Below, in pieces: positions 26,522 through 35,109 of a stretch of 64,000 bases of DNA. The DNA is taken from NCBI GenBank assembly GCA_900770215.1, contig CAAGJW010000078.1:34232-98231 (forward strand). Reading direction: 5' to 3'. Position numbers and translations under genes: made by a program. The stretch's first letter is position 1; the number at the start of each line of letters is the position of its first letter. This DNA comes from Bacteroidales bacterium. GTDB taxonomy: Bacteria; Bacteroidota; Bacteroidia; Bacteroidales; Muribaculaceae. The notes under the pieces are model-generated. The model was not told where the DNA came from. It ran no database searches and was given only the letters and a program-made list of their open reading frames with translations.

Positions 26522-26793
26522 AAGAACGACTTGAACGCATCGAGCGACTTATGCTTATCAGCTCAAAGTCAGTTCTCGACACACAAGAAGTCGCTCTGTT
26601 GCTCGGCATCAGCGAGAGCCGGGTGCGCCACTTGACAGCAGCTCGTGACATTCCGCACTACAAGCAGGGCAAGTCAGTGTACTTCAAGAAGTCAGAGATT
26701 GAACAGTGGCAACTTGCTCAACGCATACCGACAAACGATGAGATTAGAAGCAAAGCAGTGACACACGTCGCTAAATCAAGACTAACAGTTTAA
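26512..26793 (+). CDS. Excisionase-family helix-turn-helix protein
   Basis: 93 residues. A short coiled region (VEERLERIERLMLI) is followed by a MerR-like wHTH: LDTQEVALLLGISESRVRHLTAARDIPHYKQGKSVYFKKSEIEQW. This is the layout of Bacteroidales excisionase/helix-turn-helix proteins. It could act with the integrase or as an early regulator. It is not next to int, so the role is open. Confidence 0.75.
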   Translation: MGVEERLERIERLMLISSKSVLDTQEVALLLGISESRVRHLTAARDIPHYKQGKSVYFKKSEIEQWQLAQRIPTNDEIRSKAVTHVAKSRLTV

Positions 26794-26811
26794 CTAACTA
26801 ATAACAACGCA

Positions 26812-28803
26812 ATGAAGACGATTAAAATCAAATCAATGCATTTCGTAAATTTCAAGGGACTGCATGAATTTGCGATAGAGTTCGACGAGAACGTAACGAG
26901 AGTGCTTGGTCGCAACGGCAGCGGCAAGACAACTATCTTTGACGGCTTCACTTGGCTGCTCTTTGGCAAAGACAGTGAAGACCGCAAGGACTTCAACATC
27001 AAGACGCTCGACGAGAACGGTGTCGCTATACCACAGCTACCGCACGAAGTGAGCGCAGTCATCAATGTTGACGGCAACGACATCACGCTGCGTCGTGTCT
27101 ATGTCGAAAAATGGGTGAAGCGTCGTGGTGCTGTGAGCGCAGAGTTCACCGGGCATACCGAAGAACGCTTCTACAATGACGTGCCGTGCAAAGCAAGCGA
27201 GTACGACGCAAAGATTGCAGAGCTGTGCGGTGAGCAGGTATTCAAGTTCATCACCAACCCGACGTATTTCTCACGACAGAAAGCAGACGTACAGCGTGCG
27301 ATGCTCATTCGCATGGCGGGCGGTATCAGTGACGATGACATCGCAGCAGACAACGAAGACTTCAAGTCGCTGCTCGCACAGCTCACCGGCAAGACGCTCG
27401 CAGAGTACAAGCGTGAAATCGCAGTGAAAAAGAGCAAGCTGCGTGCAGAGATTGACACGCTGCCCGACCGCATTGATGAGCGCAAGCGTGACGTTCCCGA
27501 AGTCGAAGATTGGGCGACTCTCGAAGCTCAAATCAAGCAGCTCACGAGCGAAAAGTCAGAGATTGACGCAGAGATAGCAGACGCTGCAAAGTCACTGCGC
27601 AAAGCGAGCGATGAGCGCATGAAAGTGATTGAGCAGCTCAACGCTGTGCGCTCACAGAAAGCAAAGCGAGAGTTCGAGATTAAAGAGACCGCTCTCGCAG
27701 ATTGGCGCAAGCGCAAGAGCGACAAGCAAGCACTGCTCGCAAGTATCGCAAGCATCGAGCGTGAAATCTCGCAGCTCGTGCGTGAGCGTGAGGGCAACAT
27801 GAAGCTGCTTCAGAACTACAACGAGCAGCGCAACGACCTAATCGCAGAGTTCAGAGCTATCAAAGCAGAGACGCTCAACATCAACGAGAACGAGTTTGTC
27901 TGCCCGACGTGTCACAGACGCTATGAAGTCGATGAGATTGAGAGCAAAGTCGCTGAAATCACCGCATCATTCAACGAGCGTCGTGCAAGGCTGCTTGAAG
28001 ACAACAAGCGCAGAGGTCTCGCAGTGCGTCAACATATCGACAGCATCAACGAGCAACTGACACAGCAGCAACAGCGCATCGAGCAGCTCAAAGCAGACAT
28101 CGAGACGAAGAAGCAATCACAGCTATACAGCGAGACATTCGACGTTGAGCCATCGACGCACGATGCTGTAACGAGCGACAGTGAGTATCAAGCATTGTGC
28201 GAGCGTGAAACGTCGCTGCAAGAGCAGAGCAACACGTCGCTGCAAGAGCAGAGCAACAGCTCGCTGCAAGAGCAGAGCAACATGCTTGCAGGCAAGATTA
28301 CAGAGCTGCGCGTGCGTCTGTCGAAGCGTGACATCATTGAGCGCAACAATGCTCGCATTGCAGAGCTCGAAGAGCAATTAAGAACACAGAATGCAGAGCT
28401 TGCTCGCTTGGAAGGCATCGAGTACACGATTGCGCAATTCTCGAAAGCGCGTATCAACGCAGTTGAGCAGCGCATCAACTCTATGTTCAAGATTGTGCGC
28501 TTCAAGATGTTCGCAAAGCAAATAAACGGCGGCGAAGTCGAGACGTGCGAAGCGACTGTCAACGGTGTGCCGTACAACAACGGTCTCAACAACGCAATGC
28601 GCATCATCGCCGGTCTCGACATCATCAACGCAATCTGCAAGTTCGAGGGTGTGACGGCACCCATATTCATTGACAATGCAGAGAGCGTGAACGACATTCC
28701 CGAAACAGTGTCACAGCTCATCGCTCTCGTAGTGACTGACGATGCGACACTGACTATCGACAACAATAAACACAGCGCAGCGCAGACTACGCTTTTCAAC
28801 TAA
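26812..28803 (+). CDS. Rad50/SbcC-like AAA ATPase
   Basis: 663 residues. Walker A GRNGSGKT is at 33-40 of an N-terminal MKTIKIKSMHFVNFKGLHEF start typical of SMC-like ATPases. Long coiled coils run on either side of CPTC (364-367), a zinc-hook motif for dimerisation. The C-terminal lobe includes APIFIDNAESVND (Walker B-like). The usual SbcD-type nuclease is absent; RecT and an MBL-fold hydrolase follow directly and may fill that place. A 24-bp triplication lies in the second coil. Confidence 0.85.
   Translation: MKTIKIKSMHFVNFKGLHEFAIEFDENVTRVLGRNGSGKTTIFDGFTWLLFGKDSEDRKDFNIKTLDENGVAIPQLPHEVSAVINVDGNDITLRRVYVEKWVKRRGAVSAEFTGHTEERFYNDVPCKASEYDAKIAELCGEQVFKFITNPTYFSRQKADVQRAMLIRMAGGISDDDIAADNEDFKSLLAQLTGKTLAEYKREIAVKKSKLRAEIDTLPDRIDERKRDVPEVEDWATLEAQIKQLTSEKSEIDAEIADAAKSLRKASDERMKVIEQLNAVRSQKAKREFEIKETALADWRKRKSDKQALLASIASIEREISQLVREREGNMKLLQNYNEQRNDLIAEFRAIKAETLNINENEFVCPTCHRRYEVDEIESKVAEITASFNERRARLLEDNKRRGLAVRQHIDSINEQLTQQQQRIEQLKADIETKKQSQLYSETFDVEPSTHDAVTSDSEYQALCERETSLQEQSNTSLQEQSNSSLQEQSNMLAGKITELRVRLSKRDIIERNNARIAELEEQLRTQNAELARLEGIEYTIAQFSKARINAVEQRINSMFKIVRFKMFAKQINGGEVETCEATVNGVPYNNGLNNAMRIIAGLDIINAICKFEGVTAPIFIDNAESVNDIPETVSQLIALVVTDDATLTIDNNKHSAAQTTLFN
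28210..28281 (+). repeat. Three tandem 24-bp repeats in the Rad50-like gene
   Basis: Copies start at 28210, 28234 and 28258 and encode SLQEQSNT, SLQEQSNS and SLQEQSN, in frame. They add one heptad-like octet each in the coiled coil, so copy-number changes keep the frame. Confidence 0.85.
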
Positions 28804-28832
28804 CTAATTATAAATCTTAAAAATTTGTGAAT

Positions 28833-29822
28833 ATGCAACAGCAAAACAAACCAACGACGCAACAGCAGACAGCTATCGCAAAGCAGTCTCGCCCGGTTGA
28901 CATTTTGAAGTCTATGCTCAAAGCCGACAGCGTGCAAGAGCAGTTTACAAATGCTCTCGGCAAGCACCGTGACGCATTCATAGCAAGCGTGATTGACTTG
29001 TACACGAGCGACAAGCAGTTGCAGACTTGCAAGCCGCAAGACATCATCGCACAAGCACTGAAAGCAGCATCGATGCAGCTGCCAATAAACAAAGCTCTCG
29101 GCTTCGCTTACATCGTCGTTTACAACAACAGCGTGAAAGTGCAAGATGAGCATGGTCGTGACAAGTGGATTAAAGTGCCGACACCGACATTCATTCCCGG
29201 TTACAAAGGTTACATTCAACTCGCAATGCGCACCGGTCAATATCGCTACATCAACGCAGATTTTGTCTATGAGGGCGAACTGCGACAAATCAACCGTCTG
29301 ACCGGCGAAGTCGCACTCGACGGCGAGCGCAAGAGCGACAAGATAGTCGGTTACTTCGGCTACATCGAGCTGCTCAACGGCTTCAGCAAGACGCTCTACA
29401 TGAGTGTTGATGATATGGCGAAGTACGCAAAGCGTTACGCGCCGTCGCTCGGCAAAGCGACTGTCGAAGCTCTCATCAAGCTCGCTAACACAGAGCAGAA
29501 CGACAAGCAGGTCGGTTGGCTCGGCAACTTTAACGACATGGCGTTAAAGACTGTCACACGTCGCTTGCTCTCGAAGTACGGCTATCTCTCTGTTGAGATG
29601 CAGGGTGCAGTCGCCGATGACATCGCAGTAAACGAGCAGCGCAACGACTTGCTCGCAGAGAATGCTAATAGCGTCGAGTTCAACGCTAACGAAGTCGAGT
29701 TTGAGGAAATAGTTGACAAAGAGACCGGCGAAGTCGTGCAACAGCAAGCAGCAGCAGCGCAGCCGACACATAGCGAGAGCGCAGCGAGCGAGAGTGCAAC
29801 AGACGATGACCCCGGATATTAA
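28833..29822 (+). CDS. recT: RecT-family single-strand annealing recombinase
   Basis: 329 residues from the ATG at 28833. The core is recognisable: DIIAQALKAASMQLPINKALGFAYIVVYNN, FIPGYKGYIQLAMRTGQYRYINADFVYEGE, and VGYFGYIELLNGFSKTLYMS. It anneals single-stranded DNA during phage recombination. The C-terminus is acidic and Q/S-rich. It lies 29 nt after the Rad50-like ATPase and 15 nt before the MBL gene, making a recombination operon. Confidence 0.93.
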   Translation: MQQQNKPTTQQQTAIAKQSRPVDILKSMLKADSVQEQFTNALGKHRDAFIASVIDLYTSDKQLQTCKPQDIIAQALKAASMQLPINKALGFAYIVVYNNSVKVQDEHGRDKWIKVPTPTFIPGYKGYIQLAMRTGQYRYINADFVYEGELRQINRLTGEVALDGERKSDKIVGYFGYIELLNGFSKTLYMSVDDMAKYAKRYAPSLGKATVEALIKLANTEQNDKQVGWLGNFNDMALKTVTRRLLSKYGYLSVEMQGAVADDIAVNEQRNDLLAENANSVEFNANEVEFEEIVDKETGEVVQQQAAAAQPTHSESAASESATDDDPGY

Positions 29823-29837
29823 AACGACGCACAGACA

Positions 29838-30569
29838 ATGAAACTCACGGTTCTTGGTTCATCATCGCACGGCAACTGCTATCTCTTTGAGAGCGGCGAC
29901 AGCGTGCTTGTGCTTGAAGCAGGTGTGCCGATGCAGCAAGTGAAACGAGCTTTGCATTTTGACATCACGAAGATAGCAGCTTGCATCGTGTCGCACCGCC
30001 ACAGAGACCATGCTGGCTATGTGCGAGAGTTCTTGAAATGCGGCATTCGTGTGCTTGCGCTCGATGACGTGTTCAACGCTCTTGACATCAAGAACCGTGT
30101 GTTCTGTAAGTCTATTGAACCGCAGCACGGCTACGTCGTGGGCGATTGGAAAATCATTGCTTTGCGTGTCGTTCACGACGTGCCGTGTGTCGGTTACATC
30201 ATCGAGCATCGCGAAATGGGCAAAACGCTCTTTATCACCGACACGATGATGTTAGAGTATCGCATCGCCGGCATACGTCACTTTATGCTCGAATGCAACT
30301 ACGCAGATGACATCTTGCAAGATAACATCGACGCAGGTATTGAGCTGCCGTCAAAGCGTGGCCGCTTGCTCGAAACGCACATGGAGCTTGAAACGACAAA
30401 GCAGATACTGCGAGACAACGACACGAGCAATCTTGATGATGTCATTCTCGTGCATCTGTCTGACAACAACAGCGACGCTGCACGCTTCGAGCGTGAAGTG
30501 CGTGCTGTGGCCGGTGTGCCTACCTATATCGCAGACGCAGGTCGTGTGTTCACACTATCTAACAACTGA
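29838..30569 (+). CDS. MBL-fold metallo-hydrolase
   Basis: 243 residues. The metal motif HRHRDH is at 53-58, with SSSHGNCYLF before it and FITDTMMLEYRI after it (D-T metal bridge). This YycJ-like group is often next to RecT in phages and is presumed to be a nuclease. It stands where lambda-type phages put a 5'-3' exonuclease, but the exonuclease activity is inferred, not shown. Confidence 0.85.
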   Translation: MKLTVLGSSSHGNCYLFESGDSVLVLEAGVPMQQVKRALHFDITKIAACIVSHRHRDHAGYVREFLKCGIRVLALDDVFNALDIKNRVFCKSIEPQHGYVVGDWKIIALRVVHDVPCVGYIIEHREMGKTLFITDTMMLEYRIAGIRHFMLECNYADDILQDNIDAGIELPSKRGRLLETHMELETTKQILRDNDTSNLDDVILVHLSDNNSDAARFEREVRAVAGVPTYIADAGRVFTLSNN

Positions 30570-30574
30570 CAGCG

Positions 30575-30754
30575 ATGCTACTTATACCTAACAACGTACT
30601 GTCAACGCTCGTGCGATGCTTGCCGCTCGTTCTCGACAACGTAGTGAGCAACAATCTGCGAGTTATAAACGCAGTGCGACAACTAAAAATCATTCACAGA
30701 AAACTTAAAAAGATTAACGACAATGAGCAATCAAAATCTAACAATCAGCCGTGA
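30575..30754 (+). CDS. Possible small protein
   Basis: 59 residues (MLLIPNNVLSTLVRCLPLVLDNVV then a basic end RKLKKIND). It begins 5 nt after the MBL stop and fills the only gap before the next gene, overlapping that gene's start by 32 nt. No homologue recognised; coding status is uncertain. Confidence 0.4.
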   Translation: MLLIPNNVLSTLVRCLPLVLDNVVSNNLRVINAVRQLKIIHRKLKKINDNEQSKSNNQP

Positions 30755-31322
30755 CAATGCGCTGAAAGCATACAAGAGCGCAGACAAGTCACAAAAATAT
30801 CTGCTTGAACTCTTGTTCGGTGCAGACACTTTCAAGCAATTACAAGACGTGAGAGAGCGCATCAAGACATTTGACGACGCTTGCAATGAGCTTGGCGAAG
30901 AACACCCGTTTGTGTTGCTGTATAACGTCTTTGATGAAGAGATAGCTTCGCAGTCAATGCACGATAGCGACAAAGACGTTGTCATCTACTTGAAGCTGCG
31001 TATCATCACCGCTGCGCTCAACGAGGGTTGGGAGCCGCAATTTACAGAAGATGAGTGTCGCTATTATCCGTGGTTTGAGTTCTTCACACAGAGCGAGCTT
31101 AACGAGATGAGTGACGATGAAAAAGGTCGTGTGGTCGGTCGTGCCGGCAGCAACTCGTATGCGTACGGCGGTCTCGCCTATGCGGTTGCGGACTGCGCAT
31201 CGTCGAACTCGTTCGGCGACTTCGGCTCTCGGCTCGCCTTCAAAACCCGTGAACTCGCAGAATACGCAGGGCGACAATTCGTCGAGCTGTATGCGGACTT
31301 CGTGTTTCCCGAAAAAGCGTAA
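30723..31322 (+). CDS. Conserved phage hypothetical protein
   Basis: 199 residues, soluble and acidic. A tyrosine/tryptophan-rich centre (CRYYPWFEFFTQSEL) and the end FGSRLAFKTRELAEYAGRQFVELYADF resemble a protein common in Bacteroidota prophages near replication genes. Function is not known. It begins 153 nt after the MBL gene and is followed 11 nt later by the initiator. Confidence 0.7.
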   Translation: MSNQNLTISRDNALKAYKSADKSQKYLLELLFGADTFKQLQDVRERIKTFDDACNELGEEHPFVLLYNVFDEEIASQSMHDSDKDVVIYLKLRIITAALNEGWEPQFTEDECRYYPWFEFFTQSELNEMSDDEKGRVVGRAGSNSYAYGGLAYAVADCASSNSFGDFGSRLAFKTRELAEYAGRQFVELYADFVFPEKA

Positions 31323-31333
31323 AGTAAGGCGAT

Positions 31334-32209
31334 ATGCAAGGCTATATAAGCATACATCGAAAAATCAAAGAGTGGCGACACTACAAAGAGCCGGCTGTCA
31401 AAGCTGTGTTTCTCGACTTGTTGCTCGATGCTGCACATATAGCGACAGTTCAAAGCGGTGTGCGTCTCGCAGTCGGTGAGTGTATCTCATCGACACGCAC
31501 ACTCGCTGCGAACAATGGCATTAATGTCAACACAGTGACAAAAGCTCTGAAGCTACTCATTGAGAGTGGTGAGATAGCTCGCCGACGTGTAGGCAACACG
31601 ACTATCTTCAAAATTCTCAAATATGCAGACTATCAAGGCAAAAGCAACGATAGTGTCTCAAAAAGAAATACACCTAAATCGGGTGTCTTAAATGAGATAA
31701 CACCACTTGTGCAGGTGTCTGAAAATGAGATACACCATAATGATGTGAGTGTCTTAAATGGAGATACACCGGTGTCTGAAAATGAGATACACTGTGTCTT
31801 AAATGAGATAACACCACCACATTATAATATAACAATAAAAGAATGTAACAATAAGCTCGGCGAGATGCGCGCGCACGCGCAAGAGAGAATTGATAATTTG
31901 AGACTTCAAGTTTTAGACGGCTGGAGCGTCGAGCAAGCGTGCTACACAAATCACATCGACAAAGAGCAGTATGCACAGCTTGCAGAAGAAATCTTCAGTG
32001 ATTGGCTCTTCTCAGTCGATGAGTGCAAGCCGGAGCAGCCGCAGCTTGACGAAATCAACAAGAAGCATTTTCTTGCTGTGCTGCGCATCAAAGCAGAGAT
32101 ATTAAACAGACAAATCAACGATGAGAACAATCGAACCGACAGCACGTCTCGACGTAGAGGCTCTGACACAACAGCTACTCGGACGCAAGATTACGAGACA
32201 GATTTTTAA
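31334..32209 (+). CDS. Replication initiation protein (winged-helix, replisome-organiser type)
   Basis: 291 residues. The N-terminus YISIHRKIKEWRHYKEPAVKAVFLDLLLDAAH, then GECISSTRTLAANNGINVNTVTKALKLLIESGEI, is the winged-helix module of phage O/DnaD-like initiators. Residues about 105-160 are an interrupted repeat region encoded by six iterons. The C-terminal helical part (WSVEQACYTNHIDKEQYAQLAEEI) may contact the DnaC-like loader. The loader gene starts inside this one (89-nt overlap). Confidence 0.8.
   Translation: MQGYISIHRKIKEWRHYKEPAVKAVFLDLLLDAAHIATVQSGVRLAVGECISSTRTLAANNGINVNTVTKALKLLIESGEIARRRVGNTTIFKILKYADYQGKSNDSVSKRNTPKSGVLNEITPLVQVSENEIHHNDVSVLNGDTPVSENEIHCVLNEITPPHYNITIKECNNKLGEMRAHAQERIDNLRLQVLDGWSVEQACYTNHIDKEQYAQLAEEIFSDWLFSVDECKPEQPQLDEINKKHFLAVLRIKAEILNRQINDENNRTDSTSRRRGSDTTATRTQDYETDF
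31653..31815 (+). repeat. Six 22-bp iterons inside the initiator gene, candidate replication origin
   Basis: Copies at 31653, 31683, 31715, 31749, 31772 and 31794, each beginning GTGTCT and ending ACACC or ACACT, with a TGAGAT or related core. Each is itself an inverted repeat (GGTGT and ACACC ends). Spacings of 30, 32, 34, 23 and 22 nt put them in two reading frames, so the DNA rather than the peptide is conserved. An origin inside the initiator gene parallels lambda O. Confidence 0.75.
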
Positions 32210-32798
32210 GTTCCCGACAACCGAAGAACAAGCGTCTGCATTGCTGACAGCAGCTTATCGCAGCGAAGTGGCTTATCGTGGTCGCAACTACGTCGAGAGC
32301 GACAACATCAAGCAGATGATTGCACGTCTCGCAGCTTTCATGACATCGCGCGACAGCAGCAAGTTCGGAGTGCTTATGTGTGGCACTTACGGCAACGGCA
32401 AGACTACGCTGCTCTATGCGCTGCGCAGCGTCGTGTCTTATCTCGCAGACTGCAATTATGTAGAGCGACAGAAACTAATCGTCTACGACGCTCGCAAGCT
32501 CGCAAAGATTTACAAAGACCGTGACCCCGAAAAGTTTGAAGATGTGTGTCGTGAGAAACTGCTTGCAATCGAAGATATGGGCAAAGAGCCGACAGAAGAA
32601 CTCAACTACGGTTCTATAATATCTCCTATCACAGAGCTGCTCGAAGCACGCTACGATGCGCAGCGTTTCACGACAATCACGACCAATCTAACACCGAAGG
32701 AAATTCGTGAGAAATACGGCAACCGCATCGCAGACCGCTTCAACGAGATGATGTGCGTGTTGAATTTCGGCGCAGCAGATACTTTCAGAACGAGATAA
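32121..32798 (+). CDS. DnaC-like helicase loader ATPase
   Basis: 225 residues. Walker A GTYGNGKTT is at 88-96, Walker B LLAIEDMG near 150, and TTITTNLTPKEIREKYGNRIADR is the sensor/arginine-finger region of DnaC/IstB-type AAA+ proteins. It loads a replicative helicase at the origin; no phage helicase is seen, so the host DnaB is the likely partner. The N-terminal 70 residues look genuine, supporting the long overlap with the initiator. Confidence 0.88.
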   Translation: MRTIEPTARLDVEALTQQLLGRKITRQIFKFPTTEEQASALLTAAYRSEVAYRGRNYVESDNIKQMIARLAAFMTSRDSSKFGVLMCGTYGNGKTTLLYALRSVVSYLADCNYVERQKLIVYDARKLAKIYKDRDPEKFEDVCREKLLAIEDMGKEPTEELNYGSIISPITELLEARYDAQRFTTITTNLTPKEIREKYGNRIADRFNEMMCVLNFGAADTFRTR

Positions 32799-32911
32799 AT
32801 CGAAAATAAGCTGTTTTCCGTGCATTTCGCTCATGCAGACGATAAATCACTCAACCGAAAGTTTTGCGTGCAGCAGGGCGCAAGGGAGACACGAAATCCG
32901 CAATTTTAACA
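32799..32911 (+). promoter_or_regulatory. Conserved intergenic element, copy 1
   Basis: AAAATAAGCT (32803-32812), 19 nt, then CATGCAGACGATAAAT (32832-32847), with ATTTTAACA close to the next start. The same words recur with 18-nt spacing at 33756-33798. The role could be an internal promoter or RNA element. Confidence 0.45.
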
Positions 32912-32923
32912 ATGACATTAGAC

Positions 32924-33295
32924 ATGAGAACGATTAAATTCAGAGGAAAATGTTGCCATAGTGACGCGTGGGCATACGGCAACCTCGTTGACTACGAAGA
33001 GGAAGAATGCCCCGAAATCCAAGGTTTCGATGTGTTCAGAGAAGGGCGTGATGTTTGGCAAGAGATAAATGTCGAGCGTGATACCATCTGCCAGTTCACA
33101 GGCTTGCACGACAAGAACGGCAAAGAAATCTACGAGGGCGACATCGTGCGCACGAACAGATACGTCACATCTGTAATCTATCACGAAGCCGGCTTCAGAC
33201 TTCGAGTGATAGAAAACAAGAAAATCTCACCGCTCTACATGCGTGGTGAGCTTGAAGTAATCGGAAATATCTACGACGATGAACAGCTTGTTTGA
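32924..33295 (+). CDS. YopX-family phage protein
   Basis: 123 residues if started at MRTIKFRGK (another ATG lies 12 nt upstream). Motifs: IKFRG at the start, then ICQFTGLHDKNGKEIYEGDIVR, the family hallmark, and the closing EVIGNIYDDEQL. YopX proteins are common phage accessory proteins of unknown role with a small beta-barrel fold. The next gene overlaps by 17 nt. Confidence 0.88.
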   Translation: MRTIKFRGKCCHSDAWAYGNLVDYEEEECPEIQGFDVFREGRDVWQEINVERDTICQFTGLHDKNGKEIYEGDIVRTNRYVTSVIYHEAGFRLRVIENKKISPLYMRGELEVIGNIYDDEQLV

Positions 33296-33494
33296 CGATG
33301 TGCCGGCGATACCTGACAGCACAGACTTTTTGAACTACGAACCATTCAAACGCAAGTACGGAACACCCGACAAGATTGCGAGTGAGATGCTCGACGAAGC
33401 AAAGCGTTGGAAGCGACAGCACCCGGACAAAAACGTGCTTGACGTCGTGACACCGACATGGCAAGAGTACATCAAATTCAATTTACATCTATGA
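33279..33494 (+). CDS. Small hypothetical protein
   Basis: 71 residues, charged, with EMLDEAKRWKRQHPDKNVLDVVTPTWQEYIKF near the end. It overlaps both neighbours (17 nt and 4 nt), which supports translation in a packed operon. No family recognised. Confidence 0.6.
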   Translation: MNSLFDDVPAIPDSTDFLNYEPFKRKYGTPDKIASEMLDEAKRWKRQHPDKNVLDVVTPTWQEYIKFNLHL

Positions 33495-33724
33495 CACAAC
33501 AAAAGCTAACTCACAGAATGTTGCCTATCGGCTTCACTTTTCATTGGCTGCGCCACAAGTATCACGTCGTGCAGTATGTCAGAGACGAACAGACAGATGC
33601 TCTGCTCATAGTCTTGAAAGTGTGGAACAAATCTCTCAAAGATTGGAGTTACGAAGTGTGGCACGCATGGGAGTATGACATGAAATTTCGCGAAGAAGAA
33701 TTGTATAAACAGCTTTCACAATGA
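33491..33724 (+). CDS. Small hypothetical protein
   Basis: 77 residues from the ATG at 33491, overlapping the previous stop by 4 nt. Aromatic-rich (FHWLRHKYHVVQYV, WNKSLKDWSYEVWHAWEYDM) and probably a small beta/alpha fold. Unknown function. Confidence 0.6.
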   Translation: MTQQKLTHRMLPIGFTFHWLRHKYHVVQYVRDEQTDALLIVLKVWNKSLKDWSYEVWHAWEYDMKFREEELYKQLSQ

Positions 33725-33755
33725 CAGCAGAGACGTTCAGAGAAACGCAAGGTTC

Positions 33756-33798
33756 AAAATAAGCTCACTACAGCGCGCAAATTCATGAGACGATAAAT
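33756..33798 (+). promoter_or_regulatory. Conserved intergenic element, copy 2
   Basis: AAAATAAGCT (33756-33765), 18 nt, CATGAGACGATAAAT (33784-33798), and further on ATTTTAACA before the gene at 33874. It mirrors copy 1 at 32803-32847. Confidence 0.45.
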
Positions 33799-33873
33799 TA
33801 CACGTTTTCGAGATTTGCATGCAAGAGAGAGCGTGAAAGCAGCATTAAAGTCAATTTTAACAACATTACAGCA

Positions 33874-34389
33874 ATGAGCAAAATCATATACAAAGGACTT
33901 GTTGAGCAAAATCGTTTATACGAAGAGCAGAAAAAGCTCAACACACAGATTGATGTATTTCGACGCAGCGGCCTCGATGACGCTGCGAAGCGACTGCTGC
34001 CGGAGTACAACAAAATCGTCAGCGAAATCAAGCGACTTGACAGTGTAGTCGAGCAGCAGCGTCGCAACACGTCACACGCATTGCTCGTGTGCTTCGTCAT
34101 CGCAGACTTGGCTACGCTCGCAGCAGACCAGTTCGAAGATGTGTGCAAGCGAGAGTGCGTCGGTCTTACATCAGCCGACGACGAGTTTGTCAAGATGATG
34201 CGCTTTCACGCAGAGACAAGCGCAAAGCGATGGAACGAGCTTGTGTGCATTCTTGATGAGGGCGGCAACGAGCGATTGAGCTACTATTTCGCAGACTTCA
34301 GCGAGCAAATCACAGACACATTATTGCCGGCTGTCAACGCTGCTGTGCGCGAAGTGATGAATACTGGCAAAGGTCGCAAGATGCTATGA
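33874..34389 (+). CDS. Coiled-coil hypothetical protein
   Basis: 171 residues. The first 70 form a coiled coil (EQNRLYEEQKKLNTQIDVFRR through IKRLDSVVEQQRR); the rest is helical. It overlaps the methyltransferase start by 4 nt, so it may serve as a partner of that gene. No family recognised. Confidence 0.65.
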   Translation: MSKIIYKGLVEQNRLYEEQKKLNTQIDVFRRSGLDDAAKRLLPEYNKIVSEIKRLDSVVEQQRRNTSHALLVCFVIADLATLAADQFEDVCKRECVGLTSADDEFVKMMRFHAETSAKRWNELVCILDEGGNERLSYYFADFSEQITDTLLPAVNAAVREVMNTGKGRKML

Positions 34390-35107
34390 GCGCAATCAGT
34401 GAGACATACAACTGCGACTGCTACGAGTATATGCGCACGTTGCCCGACAAGTACTTTGACTTGTGCATCGCCGACCCACCGTATGGCATCGCAGCAGATG
34501 CACGACAGCAGAACCGTGCCGGCAAGCAACACGACAACGCTGCTGCTGCGTCTCGTGACTATGGCACGGTGCAGTCGTGGGACTTGCAAGCACCGGCGCA
34601 AGAAGTCTTTGATGAGATATTTCGTGTGTCACGTCATCAAGTCATTTTCGGCGCAAATCACTTCATCTCACGAATGCCATACGACGCAAGTTGTTGGCTC
34701 GTGTGGGACAAAGACAACGGCAATAACGGCTACGCAGATTGTGAGCTTGCTTGGACTTCGTTCCCGACAGCAGTACGCAAGTATCGCTACACTTGGCACG
34801 GCATGATACAAGAAGACATGAAGCACAAAGAGCAGCGCATTCACCCGACGCAAAAGCCGGTATCGCTATATCGTTGGATTATAGAAACTTACCTACCGAA
34901 AATCGGGGGGGTAAAATCTTCGACCCGTTTCTCGGTAGTGGCTCATCACGTCTTGCAGCATACAGTCTCGACGTTGACTTCTACGGCTGCGAGCTTGATA
35001 CGAGATATTATGAGATGCAGCAAGAACGCTTCGAGCGTGAGTGTCTCAACATTATCTCGCTGAACGGAAAGAAAATCAAACAACCAACATTATTCGACAA
35101 TTTTTGA
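34386..35107 (+). CDS. DNA methyltransferase (beta-class N6-adenine or N4-cytosine), interrupted by a frameshift at a G7 tract
   Basis: Frame 1 (34386 on) has ADPPYG (motif IV) near residue 30 and HPTQKPVSLYRWIIETYLPK. At G7 (34905-34911) the frame breaks; reading on with six Gs gives GGKIFDPFLGSGSSRLAAY (motif I) and FYGCELDTRYYEMQQERFERE, to the stop at 35107. Motif IV preceding motif I is the beta-class order. As written, the protein ends at 35063 after an unrelated tail and lacks the SAM site, so it would be inactive. A G6 (or G9) variant restores a 240-residue enzyme: phase variation or a sequencing error are the two explanations. Confidence 0.85.
34905..34911 (+). repeat. G7 tract that breaks the methyltransferase frame
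   Basis: Seven Gs follow ATC. Six Gs would read ATC GGG GGT AAA ATC TTC and rejoin the catalytic half exactly. Confidence 0.9.
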
Positions 35108-35109
35108 AT

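Noticed and set aside
28210..28281. CRISPR array
   Set aside because: The repeats are directly tandem without spacers and lie in a coiled-coil gene. The iterons at 31653-31815 are also too close together for spacers.
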